Source of the DNA: Hirundichthys speculiger | Lineage: Eukaryota; Chordata; Actinopteri; Beloniformes; Exocoetidae | DNA: 64,000 bases | NCBI GenBank assembly: GCA_018398805.1 | Contig: JAGFBZ010000176.1 | Coordinates: 277,501-341,500, forward strand | Reading direction: 5' to 3' | Shown: piece by piece, positions 43,097 to 53,592 of the stretch | How the letters are laid out: each line of letters begins with the position of its first letter | How positions within the stretch are numbered: position 1 is the stretch's first letter | The notes under the pieces: model-generated | Told to the model about the DNA's origin: nothing | The model's database searches: none | The model's input: only the letters and a program-made list of their open reading frames with translations | Translations under genes and position numbers: made by a program

Positions 43097-43870
43097 CAGA
43101 TGTGCTGCAGTCTAACTGGCACAGAGCAGAAACAGGACCACAAATCTAAATTTGTGCCACGGTAAACGCACACCGCTGAGCGCAGCATGGGAGGAATAAA
43201 GCCTCAGAAGTTCTCCGCAACGTGGTGCACAATTTATCAGGCGTGCAGGAGCGGAGCAGCAGCGAACGGGCTAACTTGTTTAAATGTAGGAGCTTTGATT
43301 TTTCTTTCATTCCTGCAACGAGAGATGAATCTAAATTTCGCATCAGCCAAATTTTCACACATCAGACGGCCATATTCCTTTGTGTCTGCTGCATTGTGGG
43401 TGCAGGGCAGCGGCTGCATCACAGCGGCGGGAAGACGTTTCTACACTGAGGTGGATTGAGCCGTCGCGCGCCCCAGAGCAAATTAATGAGCAGCTATGCA
43501 AATGTGTTAAATCTTCAGCATCCTGTTCTGGGGAAGCTCACGCAGCAGATTGAGCATCGCGGCGCAGACCTGTCCGTCAAATGATTGGTCGTCATGGAAA
43601 CAACCTAGTTCCCGAAGTAGCGCAAAGCGGCCGCGGTAACACAACGGAGAGCGAGGGATGAGCCGCTTCAGAGGCGATGACCACACTCGAGGAGGGAAGT
43701 GACGCTTCACCTCCCTCCTGCACCTGAAATACGCTCAGCTGGACGCTGTGATGTCATTCCTCCTCCATGTCTTCCATAACTGAAAGGCCCGAGAGGCTTC
43801 TTCACCGCTTCTTCTCTGGAGATGATCAAGTAGGTTTCAAAGAACTCAAGAAAGCTCATCTTATCAACAA
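43097..43870. other. Single-copy sequence, no gene recognised
   Basis: Short frames overlap on both strands without domains. Bases 43440-43520 include gcaaattaatgagcagctatgcaaat, with a TAATGA and an octamer-like atgcaaat motif, but regulation cannot be inferred from this alone. Confidence 0.35.
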
Positions 43871-44414
43871 CGTGCAATTAGGGATGCCGAATCGATACCG
43901 ATAACCGATAACACACATATACCTAAGATCATTACATCAATACTATGAACAAAACCAAAAACAGTTTTGACTCTTTAAATGAACGGATAGAAAAACTATT
44001 GACAAGCCTCTCAAACATTTTCATAAAGCTATCAAACAAACCTATTTGATATCTCACATCAACTTAAATAAGGTTCATTACTGACTGATATAAAAAATAA
44101 AGGCTCCTTGAACTGATGGAAATACATGCATCAGAATTACTAACTGAATAAATGTATTCCTAAATGACAATAAAAAATAATGCACAGATCACAATGTACT
44201 GACACAAGTTAGACTTGTCTGTGTAAATAAACTGAAAAAGTGCACTCCAAAGTAACAAAAAAATATATGTTTAAAGGATTTTGGCTTGTGGTTTCATTCA
44301 AATGAATGCCTTTAATTAAAGTAAATGAGGTTTAGTAGGTTTTTTTTTTTTTTTAATCTCATGGAAGCTTTAGATGAGAGAGATGATGGCGATGAGAGGA
44401 GAGGGGAGCAGCTT

Positions 44415-44880
44415 GCTCACGTTAGCTCATGTTAGCTCACGTTAGCTCTCGTTAGCTCATGTTAGCTCATGTTAGCTCACGTTAGCTCATCTTAGCTCAT
44501 GTTAGCTCACGTTAGCTCATGTTAGCTCACGTTAGCTCACGTTAGCTCTGGTTAGCTCTCGTTAGCTCATGTTAGCTCACATTAGCTCATGTTAGCTCAT
44601 GTTAGCTCATGTTAGCTCACGTTAGCTCACGTTAGCTCACGTTAGCTCATGTTAGCTCACGTTAGCTCTCGTTAGCTCATGTTAGCTCATGTTAGCTCTC
44701 GTTAGCTCATGTTAGCTCACGTTAGCTCACGTTAGCTCATGTTAGCTCACGTTAGCTCACGTTAGCTCACGTTAGCTCACGTTAGCTCACGTTAGCTCAT
44801 AGTTAGCTCACGTTAGCTCATGTTAGCTCACGTTAGCTCTCGTTAGCTCATGTTAGCTCACGTTAGCTCTCGTTAGATCA
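44415..44880 (+). repeat. 10-bp minisatellite (GTTAGCTCAC), about 46 units
   Basis: gttagctcac and gttagctcat alternate with some gttagctctc for about 465 bases. The sister copies at 16377-16410 and 56226-56270 have only about four units at the same place. Confidence 0.95.
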
Positions 44881-44884
44881 TGTT

Positions 44885-45059
44885 AGCGCAATTTCAAAAC
44901 TCCATGGAAGCGATGGTTGTGTTTCAGGTGGATGATCGGGTTTTGACGTATTAAAGCTTGTGCTATTTTTTCCCTCCTTCGCTTGGAGCATTTGTCACAA
45001 ATAACCAGCGAACTATCTTCCTCTGAAACTTTAACGAAGTTCTACACCATCACTGCCAT
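44885..45059 (-). pseudogene. BED zinc-finger remnant, hAT family D
   Basis: From the ATG at 45059 the frame has a stop at codon 6 and then reads NFVKVSEEDSSLVICDKCSK. The ICDKC pair is the Cys-x2-Cys of a BED finger. Further along, HLKHNH supplies the histidines, with a compensating pair of indels between. It is better preserved than the copy at 16400-16576 but still has the early stop. Confidence 0.6.
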
Positions 45060-45414
45060 GTTTTTTTTTTTCAATGCTGCATTCAAGGTTTGACGTAAAT
45101 TCCTCGTTCTGTGGGAAAATACTGCGAATATCAATTAAAGTCAGCAACTACTAAAATAATGACCGACTTAAGTTGTTTTTTTTGGCATGAGGGGGTATTC
45201 TTGATTTTCCTGATTGAGAAATCGTTTTTCTGATTATGCCGACGTTAAGTGAACATAACATTCACTGCTGGTCATTTAAAACTCAGAGGGAGCGAGACAC
45301 TGCTGTGTTGACAGAAATATAAATGTTATTGGGGCTATTCGTGATGTTATCGGACTTATCGGGATGACGTCATAATTTCCTGTTATCAGGTCCGATAGTT
45401 ATCGTGCACCCTTA

Positions 45415-45694
45415 CGTGCAATCAGCTTACATCAGGCAGTTTACTGGCAGGAAATAGAAGAGACGGATGCAGAGCAGGAGGAAGAAGAAGAAGAAAAAAG
45501 CCAGGGACTGAAGAATGGCGGTAAACGGACTGGGAAACGCTTCACAGTGGGATCACGCCAACTTCCCGAGGAGCCGCAGGAACGGGACGACGATCTGAAA
45601 CCTCGCCGGCGTGACCTCACTTTGCAGGGGAGGCATGAAGAATACAAATTGCTGTTTCAGAAAAGTGTGAAGCCTGTTCAGAGTGTGAGGAGGC

Positions 45695-45727
<33 letters not shown>

Positions 45728-46178
45728 CAGTAAAGGTGACAAAAGGTGAGTTGAGGCTGCTGGCGGCGTCTGCTGAGGCTGAGAGAAGAGCTGCCGTTTC
45801 CCTGGAAGTGGCAGCTACGGCGTGAAGAGATCCCAGACGAGCCTCCCGGGGTTCGCTGTGAAAACAGCGGCACCAATGATTGTTGCCGCTCTAAACGACA
45901 GCGACTGGCAGGACGTGTCGCGATTTAAAGTTCCTCCGCACGTCCTTACAAATGTTTTATCGCGTTGGCGGAGCGACTGCCTGGTCAGCCGTCCCTTTCC
46001 TTTCCGTCTTCGATGCAGTGAGTCCGGTTCCTCTGGATTTCGACTCCGCTTTCCAGGGTGGACGAGGAAGAAAGTCCATGTGGACGCCGTTTAGACGGAC
46101 CTGCAGCCAATCAAGGAAACGACAGAGACAGAGACAGAGACAGAAATGTCTGCCAGTGAAAGTCGGAACGCCGGTGAT
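45415..46178. repeat. Unassigned sequence with CA microsatellite (45696-45726)
   Basis: A gaagaagaagaag stretch and a CA repeat lie in otherwise single-copy sequence. Frames on both strands reach about 100 codons without domains. Confidence 0.4.
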
Positions 46179-46251
46179 TAGGGTTGGGTCACCGAAAAAC
46201 TATTCCAAGTAAGAATCGGTTCCTAACGTCTGGTTCTGGAATCGTTTAGAG

Positions 46252-46586
46252 CAGTGATTCTCAAAGTGTGGGCCGCGGCCCCCTGGTGGGCCGTCACGGT
46301 ACTGCAGGTGGGCCTTGACAGGTCATTAAAATTAAACAAATATGTTTTAAATCCTCGAACTTTTTAAAATATGTTTTTAATTACTGTAAAATATTAATGG
46401 CATGATTAAAAAACATTAAGAACTAATAAAACCAGTTAAGTGTTATTCTGCTGTTATCTTAACGTAATATGACGTGTCACCTTATTTGTTGACCCCTTAC
46501 ATTAATATCAGAACGTAGCCTTTAGTCCTGGAAAATTTTTCACATTTCAAATTGGGCCTTGGTATTCTGAAGTTTGGGAATGGCTG
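46252..46586 (+). mobile_element. Short hAT (Charlie-like) element nested in family F
   Basis: The ends cagtgattctcaaagtgtgg and, inverted, cagccattcccaaacttcag are the same two termini as 39540-41105 in the opposite order, so it is a deleted relative in reverse orientation. The sister family F copy lacks it. Confidence 0.85.
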
Positions 46587-46620
46587 AAATAGAAGATTTT
46601 TGAATTTCGATTCCTTTTTT

Positions 46621-47398
46621 CGGTGTGTGTTGCCCGGACGACGCCTGACATGGAGGCTACTCGCTGCTGCTCCGGGGGACTTGTCCCTGCGACGCTGGAC
46701 GCTGGACGCTCCAGTTTGTGCCTGGTGTGTGGTGATCTGCGGTCGGATGTCTACATACTGTCTGCAGGGGACGGATCGGTCCTCTTGCGGCTGGTGGAGA
46801 CGTGCCGCCGCGGACATGGACGGTGTCGCTGTGGGCCGGTTCGGGGAAGCTAATCCTGAGCTGCTACCCGCGGCAACCACCGCCACTGGATCCGGGCTGC
46901 AGCGTCGACTGAACCGGGACGGGAGCCCCTGACGTAGCGGCGGCGGCATGCTGCCCCCGTCCAGCAGTCTGCACGCCGGGGTGAGTCAGCTGACCTGGCA
47001 GGGGCCGTCTGGTGACCTGGTGGGGCCCAGCACCGCCGGGGGAGACGACAACGGCCTGGTCCGGTCCGCATGATGAACCGGGCTCTGGGACGGTCGGCTC
47101 CGTCGCTCGCCGGACTGAAGGAGCTCAGTCTTCCCAGAGGAGACGGTTTGGTTCATCGGTGTTTCCTCCTCTGACCTGGAGATATCTCACTGGTCATCAT
47201 TATGGAGATATACTGGTTCTAACGGCTGTTAACAGGTTTTAACGGCTGTTATCTGGAGTTAGCACTCGGACCACATGAAGAATGAGCGCTGGACGCCGGC
47301 AGCTCCTCAAGTACATCAGACTGCAGCGTCTGGTGGACTTGAGGATCAAGGATCAAGACCTTGGGGGATCAATAAAGTATATTTGATTTGATTTGATT
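46621..47398 (+). mobile_element. 5'-truncated non-LTR retrotransposon 3' region
   Basis: The segment ends ggatcaataaagtatatttg with a (gattt)n tail, the type of short tail left by L2/CR1-like LINEs. It is absent from the sister family F copy, where cctttttttcgg joins directly to ttcctaaatgtcc. No reverse transcriptase motif lies within this fragment. The earlier part is G+C-rich and its frames on both strands have no recognised domain. Confidence 0.6.
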
Positions 47399-47526
47399 TG
47401 AAATGTCCGCGCTATTTTTTTTTGTTTTTTGATTTACTGCACTAGTTTGTTGATGTTACTCCGCCCGGCGTACTCAACTCCGCGCTAGTGGCGACGTCAC
47501 ATCCGTCGCCGACGGAACCTCACAAC

Positions 47527-47598
47527 ATGGATCCCAAGAGACGCCGTTCTGGAGTTTGGCTGCTTTTCATTCCGGGAAATGACAGCTACCTGGCGCAG
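47527..47598 (+). pseudogene. BED zinc-finger first exon, hAT family F
   Basis: The frame from ATG 47527 reads MDPKRRRSGVWLLFIPGNDS, then YLAQ, then a splice-donor-like cag/gtaaac. GVWLLF is the aromatic opening of a BED finger. The exon lies close to the right end of the host element, which is therefore the 5' end of the ancestral gene on minus-inverted copies such as 37796-37909. Cysteines and histidines would be in a following exon that has been deleted. Confidence 0.5.
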
Positions 47599-48051
47599 GT
47601 AAACACCTGCGGGAAGCGTGTTAATCCTTTACTGTCATCTTTTCATATATATGTGTACAGGCCTCTTCCACACCTTGAATTCTTCAAAGTTGAAGAATTC
47701 AACGTTGAATTCTGAAAGAGCAGATATGGTCGTCTTCCTAAACAAAAACTGTAGATTTCGTTTTTGTTGGGCAAAATGTATTTTGGAGGCCAACTGCCAA
47801 CTGTAAGTTGTTTAACATTTAGGCTGTAAGTGAATTCTGTGTTTGCATATGTGCATGCTAGCATGTGGAAGAATAAAAATGGCCTGTCGCCTGTGTAAAT
47901 GTGTCAGAGTTTTTTTAATGAAAAAATTCTACTGTTAGATAAGTCGCTGTCTGTTGACCTACACATCAAAGAATCGGAATCGAGAATCATTTTGAACAGG
48001 AATCGAAACAGAGAATCGGAATCGTTAAAATCCTAACGATGCCCAACCCTA

Positions 48052-48417
48052 CCGGTGAATGACTGCTGTCGGTTACGACGTGTTGATCCAACGTTTTATG
48101 AGCAATACTGCAGTCGTCTTGGTTGTGTTGAATCGTGGTTCTGGGATGCTCCTGTACGAATCCCCAGATAAACCAGCTGGTCCAGTCTGTACTGGTGGAA
48201 AACGGCTGTAAATGGGAGGTGAGCTGGAAAATGAATGTGACAGATGGAGAATTCCCAGCATCTGTACGGCTCGTTGAAATCGAGATGGTCAAAGACATGT
48301 TGTTCTGACAAGCTCCACACAGCTTTGACTGAACTGAGCTCTTCCTGGGGTTTTTGTCCGTCACAGTTGGAGACGATGCAGCGACGTTCCAAACATCAGG
48401 AATCATTTCCTCATATA
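48052..48417 (-). other. Single-copy sequence with an open minus-strand frame
   Basis: A minus-strand frame stays open across this whole segment (its 158 codons also run into the transposon ends at 47987 and 48463). I recognise no domain. Nothing shows that it is coding. Confidence 0.25.
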
Positions 48418-48536
48418 CAGCGGTACCGCTACTTACGAACGTTTCTTCGTACGAAATTTTCATGTTATGAAACGCCTCAACGGGAAAATATTGCCTCTAG
48501 TTACGAAAGAAATTTCAGGATACGAAAGGCAAAAAT

Positions 48537-49253
48537 TAGGCTTGGGCGGTATCCAAATTTTGATACCGTCAAACTTCCCTCACATTTTACCGGGGTATAC
48601 GGTATTCCCGCGACTATTAAGGCGAACAAACACCGCCGGCGGACGCCGCGCGTCAAAACAGCCGCCCCCATTATGTACCCCAGGCGCGCCGCCGCGGGGC
48701 TTTACGCCGCTGTCCTATTCCCAGCGTTGACGCGCCTGAAAAAACAAAAGGCGAGTTTACCTCGAAACAGCAGTTCAGTGCTTCAATATAAACTTGGCTC
48801 AATTACAGTTGTTTTTATTTGTGTATTTCTTGCTTTTCACTGTAGTTTTAACTCGGCCAGTGATTCACATCTCAACGCTGCCGAGGTGTGTTCGCTGAAA
48901 CGCGCTTTATAGTAAAGTGTCTGATGCTGGACGTTTCACTTCCTATAAATTCTTCAACATAAAAGTCCAACATTATTAGTTTAATAAAAAGCTTTTATTT
49001 TGAAGCAGCAAACTCAGGAAGTGTTGTTTTCATCGTCAGTACCTTAACAGGAAGAGTCAAACCGAGATCAGCTCCAAGCGAACACGAATAAACAGTAAAA
49101 TAAAGCAGAACACACAGCGATACAGGAGAGAAACTAAACTTTAAACCACAGAAATCATTCACTGCATTATTTTATGACGGTATTGAAACTGATACCGCCG
49201 CTATTTTTAAATACCGGAAGTATACGGTATTACCGTAATACCGCCCAAGCCTA
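48537..49253 (+). mobile_element. hAT-type MITE with perfect 8-bp duplication
   Basis: The ends are taggcttgggcggtatccaa and, inverted, taggcttgggcggtattacg. gcaaaaat is duplicated exactly (48529-48536 and 49254-49261). The partial copy of the host at 37322-37650 shows the uninterrupted sequence at this point. A G+C-rich internal stretch (48620-48735) has no counterpart elsewhere. Confidence 0.95.
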
Positions 49254-49424
49254 GCAAAAATACAGTAGCGCTGCTACTCGCAGCTCCCAGAGTTTACTGA
49301 ACGTAAACATACTTGAAGCTGCTCTGCCATTGGCTATCAGCTAGCATCTTCCTGGCATCCCATTGGCTAGGACGGCTCCTTGTCTGTATGAGCGTAACCC
49401 AGCAACCAGGTAAACAAACAATTT

Positions 49425-49690
49425 TTACCTCCGCCAAGGAGGTTATGTTTTTGCCGGCGTTTATCTGTCTGTCTGTGTTCAAGATAACTCTAAAAGTTAT
49501 GGATGGATTTTGATGAAATTTTCAGGTGATGTCAGAAATGTGAAAAGAAAGAACTGATTTAATTTTAGGTGTGATCCGGAAGAAATCCTGGATTGTGGAT
49601 CACTTTCAAGTTTTCGATAATTGTTGCGTTCAGTGGAGGTCTGAGCTCTCTGAGTGCTTTTCTAGTTCTAACATGTATTTCTTACAGGTT
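49425..49690 (+). repeat. Dispersed repeat with ACCTCCGCCAAGGAGGT start
   Basis: The segment starts with a palindrome (acctccgccaaggaggt) and continues aagttatggatggattttga, a repeat I know to be widespread in animal genomes but cannot classify. Its end resembles the inverse of 2200-2330. Confidence 0.6.
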
Positions 49691-49869
49691 TTGATGTCAT
49701 TTCATGTATTATTTACAATTTATTAAAAAAAATGTTTAATAATGTTCAAATTTTGGGGGGCTTGGAACGGATTAGGACATTTACATGGAAAACGCGTCTC
49801 TACTTACGAAAGTTTCAGGTTACGAAACTACTTCCAGAACCAATTAATTTCTAAGTAGAGGTAGCGCTG

Positions 49870-50713
49870 TATTCGTATTCCACCACACGTGAAAGTCTGC
49901 CGTCAGTTCAGAGCCATGAGTTCTATGTTGGGAGTCAAAATCTACAATCTGCGAAGCAAAACCTTGAATCAGAGAAGGAAAACTCTGAATCTGGATCCAT
50001 CGAGAGCCCGATCATCATCGACTCTTTTAGCGCTGAAAGCGTGAACGGATTCTCCGATTCAAGACTTTGCTTCTCCGATTTCAAATTGGGATTCTCAATG
50101 AATCGACGTCGAATAGACATCGCTAGTTTTCCACTTATTAAATATTTTATTTAACGCAGACGCGTGAGCCTCATGGCAACATTTTCTCAGTAAACCAGTT
50201 CAGCTTCAATCCAGAGTCTAAGACAGTGGCAGCTTTAGCAGAAACGGGGGGGGGGGGGGGGGGGGGGTCCGTGACGGTGACAGCTGTCAGCTGTTTCAGA
50301 TCTCCAACAGCTGTCCTCTTGAACTCTGCTGAGTTGGTCCGACTGTGGAGAGAGAGAGACGGGGACGAGCTGAACGTCCTTTACATGTGCTGACATCACT
50401 GGGTCTCCTGAGTCATTGTTCTAAAGGCTACATCTGAATATGAATTTGCATATGTGAAGAGGGAAAATTTCCATTTGGTAAACCTGCAGATAATGTTGTG
50501 CACAAAAGCTCCTACTGGTCCCAGGTGTCCTGGATCGACCCGTGACTCATCGACTGGCGGGGTGCTGAAGGACGCGTTTGAAATTAAAAACACTCGCCCA
50601 TCAGGAGACAGCGGTTATCCGTTGAAGACGTAGCTGTTAACACACACACACACACCACACACACACACACACACACCACCACCAGCTGTCTGAGAGTGCA
50701 GATACGATGATGT
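49870..50713. repeat. Unassigned; G-run (50249-50267) and CA microsatellite (50641-50678)
   Basis: Bases 49930-50125 contain gattctcaatgaatcgacgtcg-like inverted pieces that could be a hAT end. No gene recognised. Confidence 0.4.
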
Positions 50714-51480
50714 CCGTTGTAACAATATGGAAAATCTGATATTTTGATTATAGTGACCAAATTATCACGGTTTACGATATTATCGCGATATTCGTCATTG
50801 CTGTACAAATGTCCAAAAAACACATACATTTAAATAACTTCACAAAATCTTATGATTTTCTTGTCGTACTAAAACATCAAAAGCCAAAATTTTATCAAAA
50901 TGAAACGTTCACATTAAAAGGGCAAACAACTGGCACAGAAGGAGGTTTAATTTTAAAAGAACAAAATAAATAACAGGAACAAAGCTTATATGTCTGGTGC
51001 AAATTTAAATAAACACTTGTAACAACCATAGTAGGTCAAAATATGCAAACAATTATCAGGAACAAAAATTATAGTGCAAGTTAAAAAAAAATAAACTTTG
51101 TACTTTAAGCTGAACCTTAAATACGTATAAATGTGTAAATAAAGAAACAGTTGTTTAGGAGCCAAATATGTTGTTCTGAATTGTAGTTCACTCTGTGTGT
51201 CTGTGGGTGGCGCTGTGTTGTTACCTGAGGGTCAGGTATAAAGGTAGCTGCCTGTTATTGGTTAGCTGTTAGCACTGTGGCGCTAACTGTTAACGTTATG
51301 GTTGTCGGATCAGTTAATGGAACAAATTAATATTTTAACTGCATCAGAAGAACATCGTTCCGGTCCTTTTTCAAACAACACGCAACGGTAATGTTTACAA
51401 AATGCGAGTTAGCGAAGCGCGTCGACCAGGTTACTCTTGGTCAAACATCTCAGTAGCTTGAAGCATTAGCCTTAGCTCCT
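50714..51480. mobile_element. Possible degenerate DNA-transposon repeat
   Basis: The start (ttatcacggtttacgatatt followed by atcgcgatattcg) resembles the subterminal region of fish hAT MITEs. No matching inverted end or target duplication was found. Confidence 0.3.
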
Positions 51481-51679
51481 TCAAGTTGCTTCTACAAATC
51501 ACAATAAAATGTAATCAAGTGCTCTGGAGACAGAATAACTGTCCTCCACCAGTTGTCCCTCTGGATTCTTAAAAAAATAAAAAATAAATATGCCCAGACC
51601 TCAGATTTGGTCCTTTTAGTGGGTTGGTAAATGTCATGCTCACATTACAATGTCGATGTTACAAGCTACATATTCACGC

Positions 51680-52221
51680 GAGACACAGTCGTGAGTCGCT
51701 CGCAGACTTGAATGAGGCTGATATTACACATCCCGCTAATCGACCGCGATAATGAGATGAAGTCAAACATAAACGGTAAAAAACGGTAAAATGGGTCCGC
51801 TGTAACCATCCACCCTAACTGGTGGGAGCTGTATCCCAGTCTGCCGTCTCTCTCTCCACCTACCGCCCACTTAGCAGCTCTGATGATCATTTCCACTGCT
51901 ATTATAGATGCCAACAGGAAAATTGTACACCTGTTTCTATTCTCTGCCAGCCTGTTGTGAAACCTGCCGTATTTACACACTGCGTATTTATACACGTATT
52001 AATACACTGCTAATGTCCTGATAATGTGCTTTGACCGAGTTAATGACTATCTCAGGTGCTCTGAACGTCCTCCAAACAAGGCTTTGTGGTACCGAACCAA
52101 AGGCATTTGAAAGATCTAAAAATATTACATGCAAATTCCTTTTCTCGATGTTAGCTGCCTGCATCTGGTAGCTTAGACGGAGAAATACCTGTTCACGAAG
52201 CCAGGTGAGATCTGCAAACAT
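51680..52221 (-). pseudogene. Non-LTR reverse transcriptase fragment (R2/R4-like)
   Basis: The minus-strand frame from 52221 contains EKRNLHVIFLDLSNAFGSVP, which is reverse transcriptase motif A with its catalytic aspartate, followed by EIVINSVKAHYQDI. The next frame, from 51995, contains CTIFLLASIIAVEMIIRAAK and WAVGGER, corresponding to motif B and the region before the catalytic YMDD-like block in R2/R4-type elements. That block is not intact: the expected dipeptide aspartates are lost after a frameshift near 51820. Start, endonuclease and 3' end are absent. It is unlike the fragment at 10212, which has the Jockey/L2-type DFTSAFN motif, so two LINE lineages are present. Confidence 0.7.
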
Positions 52222-52651
52222 GACTCTATGATGGCAGCTGATTTCCCGCCACTGAACTGAGGTTGTTGTCTTTGGAGCTGAGCAGACGTCGACGGTCTGG
52301 TCTTTTAGTAACTCTGGATGACATTACTTTAGTTTTGACCAGGACCGGAACAAGTTTCTGGAACCAACAAGGTCATTATCGTTAACGAAAACAGACGAAA
52401 TAACGAAAACTAGAATTGAAAAAACATTTTCGTTAACTGAAATAAAATGAAAACAAGAGTTTTTTTATAAAACGATAACTAACTGAAACTGTTTTATGTG
52501 TTTATAAAGCGAACTAAAATTAACTATAATAATGTCAAGAACCTCCTTTGTTTTCTTGTTTGTAATTTTTTTTCCTCATAAACGTTTGAAATCTATTAAC
52601 TTCGCTCCGCCGTACAACAACAACCGCAAAAAAAAAAAGTGATCAGCAGTG

Positions 52652-52801
52652 ATGGCTGCGGCAAAAGTTGTGAGAAAGCGTCTCAGTCCTATTTGGGATT
52701 TCTTTGACTACGACTGTGTTAACGATAAAAATAAGAGCCTTGTTGTAGAAGCAGGTGATACAATGTGTGGAATACTAACCAAGACTAGCTGGATAAGCTA
52801 G
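52652..52801 (+). pseudogene. BED zinc-finger remnant, hAT family E
   Basis: The frame from ATG 52652 reads MAAAKVVRKRLSPIWDFFDY and then DCVNDKNKSLVVEAGDTMCG before running straight into the minisatellite (TKTSWIS and stop). The last part of the finger, seen in the copies at 26459 and 34557, has been replaced by the tandem repeat. The cysteine seen there after DKNK is serine here. Confidence 0.7.
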
Positions 52802-53262
52802 CCTAAGATAGCCCCCTGGAAAGAAGGCTAACCAAGACTAGCTGGATAAGCTAGCCTAAGCTAGCCCCCTGGAAAGAAGGCTAACCAAGACTAGCTGGAT
52901 AAGCTAGCCTAAGCTAGCCCCCTGGAAAGAAGGCTAACCAAGACTAGCTGGATAAGCTAGCCTAAGCTAGCCCCTGGAAAGAAGGCTAACCAAGACTAGC
53001 TGGATAAGCTAGCCTAAGCTAGCCCCCTGGAAAGAAGGCTAACAAGACTAAAGCTGGACTAGCTGGATAAGCTAGCCTAAGCTAGCCCCCTGAAAGAAGG
53101 CTAACCAAGACTAGCTGGATAAGATAGCCTAAGCTAGCCCCCTGGAAAGAAGGCTAACCAAGACTAGCTGGATAAGCTAGCCTAAGCTAGCCCCCTGGAA
53201 AGAAGGCTAACCAAGACTAGCTGGATAAGCTAGCCTAAGCTAGCCCCCTGGAAAGAGAAGCT
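52784..53262 (-). repeat. 53-bp minisatellite inside hAT family E, about 9 units
   Basis: Same unit as at 26151, inverted. One unit near 53041 has a short insertion (aagctggact) and another has agatagc in place of agctagc. Confidence 0.95.
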
Positions 53263-53592
53263 ACAGCTGCAGGCCAGTCAGCGTTGGGAAGGAACGGGAG
53301 AAAACAGCAACTATAATGGACTGTTTCCATGGAGACCAGATAGCTGCTGGTCAGTAAATATGCAGGAACACCACAAGAGGGAAGACGCATTGATAAATAT
53401 GTTTATTGAGACCAGAATGTAAACACGACTATGTGATTCGATAGCCTTCAAAAAAGTTCAGTGCTTCACTCCAACCAAAATTACAACCCTAATTTACAAA
53501 ATAAAACTAAAACTAACACTGAAACTAATAAAAACTAAACTAAAACTAAGTATTTCAAAATGAAAACTAATAAAAACTAAACTTAAAACTAA

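Larger units (their letters stand above)
43879..45414 (-). mobile_element. hAT-type element, family D, with expanded 10-bp repeat
   Basis: The ends are tagggatgccgaatcgatac and, inverted, taagggtgcacgataactat. The octamer cgtgcaat is perfectly duplicated (43871-43878 and 45415-45422). The body matches 15917-17005. It is longer mainly because of the array at 44415-44880. Confidence 0.95.
46179..48051 (+). mobile_element. hAT-type element, family F, host of two later insertions
   Basis: The ends are tagggttgggtcaccgaaaa and, inverted, tagggttgggcatcgttagg. Flanking octamers ccggtgat (46171-46178) and ccggtgaa (48052-48059) match at 7 of 8. Compared with 38164-36685 it has gained the Charlie-like element at 46252-46586 and the LINE tail at 46621-47398. 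Zinc-finger exon at 47527-47598. Confidence 0.9.
48418..49869 (+). mobile_element. Tigger/pogo-like element with TA duplication
   Basis: The ends cagcggtaccgctacttacg and, inverted, cagcgctacctctacttag are flanked by TA on both sides. A CAGxGGTACCTC-like terminus and a TA target fit the pogo/Tigger branch of the Tc1/mariner superfamily. Bases 48537-49253 are a nested hAT MITE. Bases 49425-49690 hold the dispersed repeat that begins acctccgccaaggaggttat. No transposase is visible. Confidence 0.7.

Noticed and set aside
44415..44880. Regular direct repeats that could suggest a CRISPR-like array
   Set aside because: The 10-bp units are contiguous with no unique spacers, and they lie inside a eukaryotic hAT element.
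46600..46949. Overlapping 110- and 150-codon frames on opposite strands
   Set aside because: They lie in a G+C-rich LINE tail where stops are rare; no domain is recognisable in either.
48244..48912. 222-codon plus-strand frame
   Set aside because: It runs from single-copy DNA through the end of a Tigger-like element into a nested hAT MITE, so it cannot be one gene.
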